Origin: Dipteris shenzhenensis
Taxonomy: Eukaryota; Polypodiophyta; Polypodiopsida; Gleicheniales
Assembly (NCBI GenBank): GCA_047967505.1
Contig: CM106540.1
Length of the DNA: 64,000 nt
Reading direction: 5' to 3' (one strand)
Shown here: one piece after another, positions 44,425 through 54,900 of the stretch
Layout: each line of letters begins with the position of its first letter
Position numbering within the stretch: position 1 is the first letter of the stretch
Position numbers and translations under genes: made by a program
Notes under the pieces: model-generated
What the model was told of the DNA's origin: nothing
Databases searched by the model: none
The model's input: only the letters and a program-made list of their open reading frames with translations

Positions 44425-44637
44425 TGTATCATGTGCATTCAAGAGGTATTTAAAAAACTCCTCAACTAAAAGCTCGCCTAATAAATTTAAACCACCCCTC
44501 TTTACATGTGATCTAATAGGAATTTTTCTAAAATGGAATTAAAAAACCCCTCTTGTTATTGTAATCCTGTTAAAATTTTTTCAAAAGGTGAATTAAAATA
44601 TCCCTCCTTTTGAATGCACGTGGTACACTAAATTTTT
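44425..44637. mobile_element. MITE-like inverted-repeat element, 213 bp
   Basis: Terminal inverted repeats at 44,425-44,446 and 44,616-44,637 match at 19 of 22 positions (TGTAYCAYGTGCATTCAARAGG). They are flanked by CTA at 44,422-44,424 and 44,638-44,640, a possible 3-bp target duplication. The interior is AT-rich, non-coding, with recurring TTAAAAAACYCCTC words. The short target duplication would suit a PIF/Harbinger-type MITE, but CTA is not the typical TWA. Confidence 0.6.
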
Positions 44638-44649
44638 TGAGGTGAACCC

Positions 44650-45124
44650 CCCCAGTCCGAGGAAAGGCCTCCCATCGATGATGCACTGATAAGAGCCTAC
44701 ACGTACAAGGGATTGAGCCAAATTGTCCTTCTTCGTCTACCTCCCCCTTGTAGAATCCCATAGGATAGAATAGATGCATCTTGAAAGAGGTGTGAGAGCA
44801 CAATGAAACAAAATGGTAGTTCTCTATTATGGATTGTGAGAGAGAGGACTCTCTCTTATAGAAAGGGGGAGAAGGTAATACCTTCCCTACATAAGTGGCA
44901 ATCAGCCCCTACATCAGTGGGAATCAGTCCCTACATTAGTGGAACTGGCCTAAATCAAAGGTACCTCCCATGTGGGGGCCTTTGGCTTACATCATCACTT
45001 AGGTCACACACTAGACACATCATAGCACTTGATGTGCCTTTACAACACACACAAACACACATGTGACTCCCCTAGATGCACACATGCACCATAGAGCAAG
45101 CCCTTGGTCATACTTATCCCAACA
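44650..45124 (-). repeat. Copia-type 3' LTR (far end uncertain)
   Basis: On the minus strand a purine tract (45,127-45,140, eight Gs) is followed by TGTTGGGATAAGTATG at 45,124, the classic joint of polypurine tract and LTR. The LTR continues to lower coordinates through GT-rich and GAGAGA-rich sequence. Its terminal CA was not identified. Confidence 0.6.
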
Positions 45125-45399
45125 TACCCCCCCCTCAAGGGGTTGCCTCTTGTAGTGTCAAGGATATATCTAGTGTCATAGTTTCTCATGCCATCTCATG
45201 GTGGTCAAGGATAAATCTATGGCTAGGATCTCATGCTAGCAAGGGTTCCCAAGGATGTGAGGTTCATAGAAATGGGATAGTCAAAACACATATCACATGG
45301 TCTACATTATATGGTGACCAGAGGTGATTTACAAAAGACATAACATATGATATTATTTTTGGAGTACTACTCTAGGCAGAGAACCTCAAAATTTGACCA

Positions 45400-45725
45400 A
45401 CTGATGATAAAAAATTCAAAGACAAAGTGTTAAAAAGCATAGTCTTCATAGGAGGCCTCATCTTGTAGAGGCACATCAACTGAAAGTAAATTGGCAGTTT
45501 CTGGCTTTGTAGTTGCTTCCTTTTTGGCTTTACAATACTTTTCATGGTGATTTTTTTTTGCCATAATGTTTGTAAGGATTGATCTTGAAGCAATCTTTTG
45601 AGAGGTGATTAGTCTTCCCGCAATGTCTGCAAGGTGAAAACTTGCCCTTTTGAGTTTTTATGGCATAGGCTGTGTCATTGCCTCTCCGGAGTTCCATGTG
45701 CCTTTCTTCTTCTTGAAGAGCTTTT
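45400..45725 (-). pseudogene. Copia-type gag remnant with two zinc knuckles
   Basis: The minus strand reads HMELRRGNDTAYAIKTQKGK, then CRHCGKTNHLSKDC (intact CCHC knuckle, about 45,590-45,640). A second knuckle follows with its first two Cys changed or shifted (YKHYGKKNHHEKYCKAKKEA across a frameshift), then VDVPLQDEASYEDYAF and stops. About 250 bp further on comes the polypurine tract, so no pol domains intervene. This matches the gag-only layout of the intronic element at 6.7-8.5 kb. The upstream part is cut off by the A/T-rich hairpin block. Confidence 0.65.
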
Positions 45726-46150
45726 TTTTCCCCTTTAATTCTTTTATCTTACTTTTAAACAAGCGGCCATGTTTGGCACCAAGAGGAGGGCATTGGTGCC
45801 CTCCACCAAACATGGCCCCTTTTTTTTTAAATCTAAAAAAAGAGAAGAATTTTTTTTAAAGAACTAAATTATTATTTTTTTAATCCCCAAAAAAGGGGTG
45901 AAGTTGGCACCCAAAGGAGGGTTCCGATGCATTCCGCTGAGCACCAGTGTCGCCCTTATTTTGGGGATTTTTTTGCAAAGAAAAAATCTATTTTTAAAAA
46001 TAACAAAAAAAAGGGCCCTCAAAAAGGACCGACAAAGCAAGGTGGTAAAAAATTTAGTGCAAATTTTTTTATTTTTGAAAAGGGCAAAGTTGGCACCCTC
46101 AGAAGGGCTCTGGCGACCTCTTGTGGGTGCCAATTTTGCCCTTTTTTTTC
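45722..46150. repeat. A/T-homopolymer block with nested hairpins
   Basis: Poly-T and poly-A runs of 8-10 bases alternate with GC-richer hairpin modules. At 45,765-45,817 arms GGCCATGTTTGG and CCAAACATGGCC enclose a second stem GGAGGGCA-TTGG-TGCCCTCC. At 46,082-46,141 arms GGGCAAAGTTGGCACCC and GGGTGCCAATTTTGCCC pair at 16 of 17. A third module at about 45,899-45,955 carries the same GTTGGCACCC word without a full partner. The GTTTGGCACC or GTTGGCACC words link the modules, so they may be copies of one foldback sequence. Confidence 0.7.
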
Positions 46151-46427
46151 CCCTTGCACTCAACCCTTGTCCTCAATCTTGTTAGAGCTATATAGTTGTT
46201 AGAGCTATATATAGCTTGCTCGCACTCAACACTTGACCTCAACTATATATATTTCTCTAGCACATGAATGCACTAACTTCCGGGAGCAATCATGTGTTGT
46301 GTCATCTACTCTTTCCTCTTCCTCTCTCTTTCGAATAGATATGGTTTGTATGGTTTGGGCTGACTGTATAGGGATTAGAGTTTAGGCTATAGAGGTTAGG
46401 GCTTAGGATAGAGTGTTCACGGTTTAT

Positions 46428-46538
46428 GTTCCCCTCCCCCTCACTCCTCCCTTCCCTTCCCTTCCTCTTCCCTTACCTCTCCCCTTCCCTTCCCCGTCCC
46501 CTTTCCTTCCTTCCCCTCTATCCCCCTCCCCCCCCCTT

Positions 46539-46578
<40 letters not shown>

Positions 46579-46600
46579 CCCCCCCCCACTCCTTCACGTC
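46428..46600. repeat. Pyrimidine tract with (CT)n and poly-C
   Basis: Almost purely C and T on the plus strand: irregular CCCTTCC words, a CT run at 46,541-46,576, then C runs. Open frames across it are low-complexity shadows. Confidence 0.9.
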
Positions 46601-48611
46601 CGTCATCAATAGCCAATAGCCATAATGTGAATCCCACACCGATGTGGATGAACTAAAATCCCCATAGGCATGTCCATGCCATGTGCACAAGTGCACCACA
46701 TTCATGCCACCATATGTACCAATGACCTTCCATCGATGAGCCAAGGGCATGTTCATGCCATGTGTTCATGTGCAGTGTCTTTCAGAGTTTTGAAACTCTG
46801 AAAAGTGTTTATTAATATTGCTCTAATATCTTGGAGATTTTAGAGGACTCTTATGGTAAATGAATGTCATGGGCCATACATACATATATACGTACGTATG
46901 TACATATGTACATACATATGTTTTAAATTGGGACTAACCATAGCTGTACTTCGAGTATCCGATTCCTTGTTCTCATCTTATTGGGATGTAAAATTTAACA
47001 GCAGTAAAATTTGATGATTAACATTGTATTAATTAATTTTGGACTATTTTGATGTATATGGACTTTGCTTTAAAATCCCTCCCAAATAAAAGTTTCTTTC
47101 ATGACAATATCCTTTCCACATAAAAATTTTATTTACTCACACAATCATTTTGCTCTAATAATGGTAAAGACAACAACTATAATTGGCATCTTACTCTAGT
47201 ATAAATTTATATTTTCAAGAATCTTCCTTTAAAAACTTAACTTATCAAATGTAAACGACTCAAATGAAACTGGTACTATCACCATCACATCGTGACAATT
47301 TGCCACCAAGGTATGTTGGATGAAGAAAGTGTGAGAAGCAGATAAGTAGCTACACCACTAGATGAGACACACCGCACAGTGCAGGAGCCCCTACAAGTAT
47401 TCTGGCAAGGCCCCTTCTTGCATCCAACACAGGATAACTTGCAATCGACTACTTCAAAATTTTCACGAAAATAATATCACAAGGATTCTAGTATATTCAA
47501 ATATTCTACGATGGTAATCCCTCAGATTGTAGCATCCAAAATCTATATCCATGCTAAAGAATAAAAAATCTACATCCCTACCAAAGAATTCAACTTTTTG
47601 CAAGAACCTTTCTGTAGCCATGGGCTTCATCTCCTTTACTGAGCACTGTTGTTGAAGGAACAGTAGTCTCCCAAGGGCCATGAAATTACTCACCCTTGGC
47701 TCAATTTTGATTCCTTCACCAAGAGAAATTCTTGGAAATTGGAGACATGAAGCATTGTTTTTGCTGGATGAGTCAACCCACCATATCAATTGCATAAATC
47801 AGAAAGCTGGTTGACAACTTCCAAATTCAAATGCCACTCAACAAAGAAGCCAACCTGGCTCACTTAAAGATTTCCATTATAGCAAAGGTTGCAGTCTCAT
47901 TGAGGATTACCCTATGAGAGAGAATCAAGCAACTCTTTGCCATTTAGAAGGTTGAAGGATTATTGATTGTCAAAGAGAATAGGAGGGTGAATGTCCAAGG
48001 TGGTTGTGCCATTAGAATTTAGACACACTTGCAAAAGTGATTGGGAGAAACGAAGAGCTAAGTGGGATTGTTGATGCTATCACTAAGAGAGCTACAATGG
48101 GCGATGCCAATCATATGAGCACCTGAAATTCGACCAAAATGATGGTTGATCACAATGTGGTTAATACGTTTGTGGTTGATCATTTGTGGTAGAATGTCTA
48201 TGAGTTCAATACCTTTTGGCATTGTACGTTGCTACTAATGTTATTTGTGGAACTCATAATACATAAATAATCTTAAATGAGAGTTGGATTGTGTAACATA
48301 TACAATATTGTGATAGGTAAGTAGGCTCTAATTAGAGGAGTTGTGAGTGCCTGTGCTCTTTCAGTACTGAGAATTGCTAAGCAAATAGTAGTTGCAGAAA
48401 ACTGTGCGCTTTGGGCAAGCTTGATGAGCTGCATGATCCTCTATATGAGCACCCTCTCTATGGGAGAATTGTGGTCAAATTTTCATCCGTCATATTAAAC
48501 ATTTTGAAAGAATACTTTGTCATAGATTATCTAAGAACACTTTGTACCGATTCATTTTTTGTCAAAATCCTAGGATCTAAATATCCCATTACCCACAGGT
48601 CAAATGATGTG

Positions 48612-48612
<1 letters not shown>
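46601..48612. other. Unassigned stretch
   Basis: No recognised gene. A palindromic ACATACATATATACGTACGT-type run lies near 46,880-46,920. A minus-strand frame of 110 codons at 47,463-47,795 lacks any identifiable motif. Confidence 0.35.
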
Positions 48613-48664
<52 letters not shown>

Positions 48665-48665
48665 T
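48613..48665. repeat. (CT)n microsatellite
   Basis: CT dinucleotides with single TT interruptions. Confidence 0.9.
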
Positions 48666-48679
48666 TCGACTATTGGAGA

Positions 48680-49502
48680 CAATGGAGAGAAGGTGAGGGG
48701 GGCTAGCCCATAAGTATTGGGAAGGACAAGGTTGAGAGAGCAATTGTGTGAGGAGGGGTGGTAAGCAAGGTGAAGAATTGAGGGAGCATCCATGAAAAGA
48801 GGGGAGGTGAGGGGAAGCAAGAAACCGAAAAGTGGGAGAAGGTGATAAAGCAAAGGTGAGGGGGGCTAAGAAATAGCCACAATGATGGGTGGTGAGCAAA
48901 GGTGGAGGGGTCTAAAACAGAAGCTACAAGGTGGGGTTGGTGGGAGGAGAGTGTGGAGGAGTGAAGCAAGGGGAAGCAAATGCAAGGAGAGGGGAGGGGA
49001 AAGGGGAGGTAGATGAGAAAGTAACTTGGAGGGGCTAAGGAACAACCATAAGGAGGAGTTGGAGAAAAGGTGAGAGGGTCTAAGAGAGCAGCAGCAGCAA
49101 GGAAAGGGGTTGAGGGAGACTCTTGTAAGGAAGGGAGAGGGGGAGGGGATGGTTAAAAAAGGTGAGGGTCTAAGGGAGCAACCTTGAGGAGAGGGGAAAT
49201 GAGGTAGTAGCCCGGTAGTAGCCACCACAAGGAGGGGGGAGTTGAGGGGATAGAGCATCAACCATGAGGAGAGCGGTCTTGAAGGAGTAGCCACCATAAA
49301 GAGATGGGATGTGATGAAGGGCAAGGCAAAGTGAGGTGAATTAAGGTGCTAAGAGAGTAGCTACTGCAAGGAGAAGTGAAGGTCATGAAGGGGAGAGAGA
49401 CTAGAGGGATGGTAGGGGGACTATGAACCTATGAGGGGAATCAAGAAAGAAAGAGAGGAGGGGGGGGGGGGGGGCAGGGGACTATAAAGCTATGAGAGGA
49501 AT

Positions 49503-49554
<52 letters not shown>

Positions 49555-49640
49555 GGGAGGGGGGGAGGGGAAGGAGGGCGAGGGAGGGGGGGGACAGGGG
49601 GCTAGGAAGGGTGCATAGAAAGTATATAGGGGAAGAGAGA
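48680..49640. repeat. Purine-rich tract with (GA)n and poly-G
   Basis: About 950 bp strongly biased to A and G on the plus strand, built from irregular GAGGGGAGG, AAGGTGAG and GAGCAACC words. It includes a run of 15 Gs (about 49,460-49,474) and a GA run at 49,505-49,551. The long opposite-strand frames across it are Pro/Ser/Leu-rich artefacts. Confidence 0.8.
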
Positions 49641-50514
49641 ACTTCATATTATTGTGGCACAAGCAAAATAAGAAATAAGTTCATGGTAGTTTGAGAAAGG
49701 TCTGTGAAAGGTCCTTAACACATCGGAGACGGATCACACTACTAGTCATTACTATAGCTAAGAGGGGCTCTCATTGACAAGCTCCTTCAATATTACAAAC
49801 TTAATCATTAATGCATGTACAAAGAGGTTAAGGCAATGTACAACCTTCTACAACATCTCCCAATCTTCCAACTCTCTAAAACCGTTACATTTAGGCACAA
49901 CAGATGCCTCTTAGACTTAGAAGTCTGAATGGGATCCCCCTTTTGAAGTTTTGAAAAGCATGGAATGATGACGTGTCCTTGTCCCCAACTTTTAAAACAT
50001 GAAATGATGCCATGTGCCCTCTTCCACCTAACCCATCCCTAGTTCGTTTGACTCTTCGCACATAATGGGAAGGAAATAAGATGTGGGACCACTTTTTCCC
50101 ATTCCCATCCTATTTTCTCACATGTGGTAAGACCCATACATATGGGGAAGACTTAGCAAAGGGAAGCCCCACGCCCCACTAGCATTGAGGTAGTTGGAGG
50201 TGAGAGACTACGCTCGATCATCGGGTCAAATCTCTTTCATCATGCATGTGACCAAACATCCAAACATCAATTCATTTGCTGAGCTCTTAGGGTGCCACAA
50301 GCTGCATCGATCGTGTAAGTAGTCTTTGTTTCCTCGGTTGCTAACTGCCTCCCCTGAAAAGAGCATAGGTTGCGGGATCAAAAATTAGTCGACCAGGTTG
50401 ATCATAGGTTGCCAAAGCAACCTCGGAGAAGGCACATATTTTCAAAATGTCCCTCAGGATAGGCATCTCACTTCAGCTTCCAAATTTGCGCAGTCCAATT
50501 CGTAGCCTGACCGA
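49641..50514. other. Unassigned 3' flank of the polygalacturonase gene
   Basis: No coding family recognised. The right-hand part should contain the 3' UTR of the minus-strand gene that ends at 50,515. AACATCAATT and CAAACATC words near 50,255-50,270 are unremarkable. Confidence 0.35.
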
Positions 50515-51170
50515 TCACGGATTTTCAATTTGGCAAGAATTAGAGTAGCCGTTTGAGGTTGAATTTTGCAGGAACTCCGGACAAAGAATTGGAGAAACAG
50601 AGGATGATGAGCCGTGTACGTTCGTGCAAGACCACAATCTGTCATGCTTAGAGGACAGATTGAGCGAGATATTGAACATGCAAATATCCCAAAACGGTGC
50701 CTCTGGCACACTCACAAATTTTCCGGGGACCTTGATGTGCTCCCCCAGCACCCCTTTCAGGACGATTCTTTTCACAACAGAGAATGCGCTGCGATTGTAG
50801 CCCTCATCCGGATGCTCTCCGGCGTCTCCACTGAATTCGATAGCCCACTTTACGTTCTCCAAAGTCATACCTGAAATAGTGATGTTTGTGATGTAACCCC
50901 CCCTTCCTGGCGCTGTTTTCAGTCGTATACCAGCAGATGCGTTGAACACATGCACGTCTTCCACGGTTACATTCGTGATACCACCAGAGATTTCACTTCC
51001 AAATGCGATACCAGAGCATGTGGGCGTTGTGCCCGTCACTCGTCTGATGGTGATATTAGAGCTTGGACGGGCTGTCTTCATGCCATACTGATCCCAACCG
51101 CTCTTGATTGCAATAAGGTCGTCACCATTGCTGATGTAGCAGTCTTCTATGCAGACGTTCGAGCTGGAAT
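50515..51170 (-). CDS. Polygalacturonase-like terminal exon
   Basis: Acceptor ACGCCAG. Carries the GDD and RxK motifs and the C-terminal domain. An internal TTTCAG|GTATGA near 50,872 looks like a donor but the frame is open through it, so it is coding here. Confidence 0.88.
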
Positions 51171-51980
51171 CTGGCGTTCAGAGAAAATAAAGATATATAC
51201 GTTTGCTTCAGTAACTCATGAGCGAAACCGAAATACCTCAAAATTGAGTATAGTATCAACATACAACCGAGAGCATGGCAAGCTAGGTGCAGAGCGAACT
51301 GGGCTTCGCGGGGTAATTGGACATGAATTTACCTGGGTCAATCCCGTCCGTGTTGGGTGCATTGGAAGGAGCCAAGATTGTAACGTTCTTCACGATCACG
51401 TTGCTGCAAATCAGATGACAGACAGCATCGTCGTAATGAGCCTAGGATATGTCTGTATTGCATATGCAAACTATGCTGGGCTAAGGCTCGATGCTGACAA
51501 AGCCGAGATCTAGTCTAGAATCGTAAATGAGAAACATACTTGCAATACACAGGATGAACAGTCCAAAATGGAGAATTCCGTAGGACAATGTTGGACATAG
51601 TAATGTCTTTGGAGCTGATAAACTCTACAAGGTGACCCCTTGTGTGCTGCAAACTTCGATTCCTCCACATGTTCCACCAGACCGAACCTTGCCCATCAAT
51701 TGTTCCATTTTCACCTGAAAAGACGACTTCCTTCGATCTATCAGCGAAACGATCACAAGCTTGTCAACAAATACCCGCATATTCTCTCTGCGTCGAGTAG
51801 AGTACTCTGCCTCGCTCTGAATTTAGATGGTGCAGAGTAAATCATGTTGTAACTCTCACCTGTGATTACTATGTCCTCTAGATTTTGTCCGTGAACAAGG
51901 CTGCTGTACCTCCTCCCGGGGCATTCTCTGCCGCGACCATAAGAAGGCAAAGGATCGATAAGGGGCCAATGCTGGGGGTC
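50515..51980 (-). CDS. Polygalacturonase-like protein (GH28), last four exons
   Basis: Minus-strand exons 51980-51860, 51714-51540, 51403-51333 and 51170-50515 join in one frame with GT-AG introns of 145, 136 and 162 bp and a TGA stop at 50,515-50,517. The product is a right-handed beta-helix GH28 protein that would act on pectin in the cell wall (family knowledge). Motifs in order: LPSYGRGRECPGRRY; GTIDGQGSVWWNMW; NIVLRNSPFWTVHPVYC; PSNAPNTDGIDP (NTD motif); YISNGDDLIAIKSGWDQYG (GDD motif); CSGIAFGSEISGG, where classical enzymes have GHG; GIRLKTAPGRGGY (RxK motif). The missing His is normal for this plant clade. The C-terminal domain contains WDICMFNISLNLS. The exon with the signal peptide and FGAxGDG start is not seen upstream, so the 5' end is missing or behind a long intron. 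Confidence 0.9.
51333..51403 (-). CDS. Polygalacturonase-like exon with NTD motif
   Basis: 71-bp exon between acceptor ATTTGCAG and donor CCAG|GTAAAT. It encodes NNVIVKNVTILAPSNAPNTD, then GIDP, with the catalytic Asp of the NTD motif. Confidence 0.88.
51540..51714 (-). CDS. Polygalacturonase-like exon with DGQG
   Basis: Acceptor CTTTTCAG. Carries ENGTIDGQGSVWWNMWRNRS and NSPFWTVHPVYC. The donor is GCAA|GTATGT. Confidence 0.88.
51860..51980 (-). CDS. Polygalacturonase-like exon (first visible)
   Basis: Acceptor AAATACCAG, then DPQHWPLIDPLPSYGRG. It ends VITG with donor ACAG|GTGAGA. In relatives the exon before this one ends near GSQ or ATQ, in agreement with the phase-0 start. Confidence 0.88.
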
Positions 51981-54900
51981 CTGGTATTTACCGAAATTCA
52001 ATACGGAAAAAAAAGTATAAATAAAATAACTGCGCTTTAGGGGAACACCCACATTTAATCAAACAAATTAGTCACGAGGAATAGAGCGCCATGACCATCT
52101 CACTAATCTTGAGTGTCTCCTCGCATGACATGCGCATGATCATAAGTTCAAAAGAATGAATTCACCAAGGCCTTTCCAAAAAGAATGGACGTTTAAAGTA
52201 GTAAAGGTATTCAATGCAACACGTGTAAGTCTAAAATTGAGCTTAAGGAGGTAAAAAAAAGTTACACTAAGTTTGACTTAGTCGCAATAAGGCCATAAAT
52301 GAGACGAGTAGCATGACCCGTCTATGACAGGTTAAAGACCCGCTCCGCTGGGTCTCAAAGTGAGATCTTAAAATGTTAGTAATTTCTAGCAATAGAATTT
52401 CAAATTTCAAAATCCTCCACCATAGGCACCACTTGGCTTGGCTCTATGCTCAGTTTTACTGAACTATTCAGTTAGAAGAGCGACCATGTGATGATGGAGA
52501 GGCAAAGCATTCGCACAACCCCCACCCCCCTTCTTGCACACACACAAATGCTCTCTCTCTCTTTCTCTCTCTCTCTCTTCCGTTGATTGTGTCCCTCATG
52601 ATGCACACGCACATGCACTAAACTCTCTCTCTCTATCTATATATATATATCTCCATTGCAAGTTTGCTAGAATTCTCGGTCAAAGCAAGCAACATCTCAG
52701 TTTGTCAAAGGAAAATAAGAGTTCTATGTTAGCAATAATCCATGCACTATCTTAGAACATAATAACGATTAATGCAAAAGGAATGACAACCAAAAAGAGA
52801 AATAGCAATTTTATGTTTCTTAACTCGATGGAGCCCATAGCAATATAATAAGACAACCGTTAGGCTGCTAGGCTACCTAATAAAAGCATCGCATGAATGC
52901 TCTACTCGAGTAGGAATAGTGGCTCAAATAGAGAAAGGTTAAGTGGATGATTTAAGAATGTATGGAAGGTCCCCTCATGAAACATGAAAAGACTATAACA
53001 TCCGAAGATCTTAAGAGCTAAGTATGAACTATATATAGCCTATGTTATCCCTCAAAAGTGCTCATAAGTGACCTAATGTTTTGGGGATCTGCAATACCTC
53101 GAGCTACATGTAGCTTCACTCTCAAGAGTACCCACACTATATCACGCCTAGAGTACTCACATTCTTACAACATTCTCTTTGTTGCATTGTGTCTCTCCAT
53201 CTTCACTTGTTACAACTCAAAATGCTTAAGGATTCTCCGAGTAGTGAACTTGCACATTGATGTGGGTCATTAGAGAGGGAAAGCTAGCATCCTTCCCTCT
53301 AGCACCCTTCATTAGAAGAAGCTCCTCTTGCATTGATGTGCTCCTTGGAAGCAAACATGTGCAATGGATAATCAAAATGCCCAAGTCACCATAAGCGATG
53401 CTCGCGCAATAAGATGAAGTGGAAAGCTTCAATTATGAGAGATCTAGCATGAATTCTAGGATTTCGGTTGAGATTCAAGGGCGAAAGCCCATAGGAGAAG
53501 ACTATGGTGAGAGAGCATGGCAATGGTAGTGGCAAATGCCCACAAATCTATCAAATGCTTTTATGAATCCTACCTGCATAGCATCATGCCCATGCTACTA
53601 TTGTCCATCAAGCATAGGAGAAATCACCTCGTTCATGTGCAGTTAGAGAAAGTGAAATTTCTGAGTCTTCCCTTGGGGTCCATCCTTCACCACAGACCTC
53701 CCTCCATCGCCACATCTTTGCTTCAGAGCTTCCTCCATAAAAAAGTATAGGTTTAAGCCTAGCAAGTGCACATAGAGGTGTTCTAAGTGCCGTTCCCCTA
53801 GTAGCAAGCCAATAGCTTGCTTCATTTCTTCTTCACTTATTTGAGCTTGAGTGTACCACTCTATAGCTGGCTTCTATTGCTCCCTTGCTTGAAGAAAGCA
53901 ACACCAAACATGCTACATGCAAATCAAAGAGAGAGGATGCTAAATCATTGCAAACATAGAGCTACAAACATGCAATACCTAATGATCATTTTGTGGCAAC
54001 AACATCCCCTTGGAAGCGGGAATATTCTTTAAGAGATCCTCTACTAAAGAAGCAAAACTCTTGGGAAGAAGGGAGTAGGAGGGACGATTCTTGAAAGTAG
54101 AGGTAGTGGAGGGTTTGGATTTGGTCTGGAGGCGAGAGAGAGGAGAGAGAGGAGGCAACGGCAAAGCAGAGCAAGATCGACTTCATGCCAAGGCCAATTA
54201 GACCACTCAAAATGGGAATTTTGAAAGCTGAAGTGTGGGCAGCAAGGCATCATGTTGAAAGGGTGAGGTTAGAAAGGGCTTGTCAAGGAGACATTAAGAA
54301 AGCACGACGTGTCACGTCTCCCAACTCTACCTCCACTTGAGCTCCTCATGACACGTGGCATAACTCCTCCTTAAAAATAGAATAGAAATAGATATATAGT
54401 GACACAAATCTAGATAGATTTAGAACTAAATATAGAAGCCCCACTCCAAAGGCATTAGCATCGTCATGAATATGAAGTCAACAATGAAGTAACCCCAGGT
54501 GCAAAGTCCAAAGGTTCGACTTAAGAAAAAGCTCAAGAAAAGATGGGTTCTATATTGACCATCACTTAAATGTTTTGTGTGAATGCTTTCACACAACATG
54601 TAAAGGTGAAGTACACATGACAATTTTAGGAGCTATTTATATTTTACTTCAAAAAATAAGATCAGAATGGTTCCAATGATTTTTAATAAAGTGTGCACTA
54701 AGGCTAACACTTCATATTTATTGAGTAAAACTTCAAAGAAGTAGGACTGAACATGATGGACTATGTTTAGGAGAGTGCTATTAATCCACTTTTCCTTTAG
54801 TACACAACTAAAAAGTATTGATAAACCTCAAAACATAAAGCATACATCCCAAAAACTTTGCTAAGCCATTCCCAAATCCGGCAAAAAACATTTTGGAAAT

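Noticed and set aside
46413-46756. Overlapping Pro/Ser/Leu and Gly/Arg/Glu ORFs
   Set aside because: Products of the pyrimidine tract and CT repeat.
48411-49662. Several minus-strand ORFs with signal-peptide-like Leu/Ser/Pro stretches
   Set aside because: Caused by the purine-rich tract; composition, not coding.
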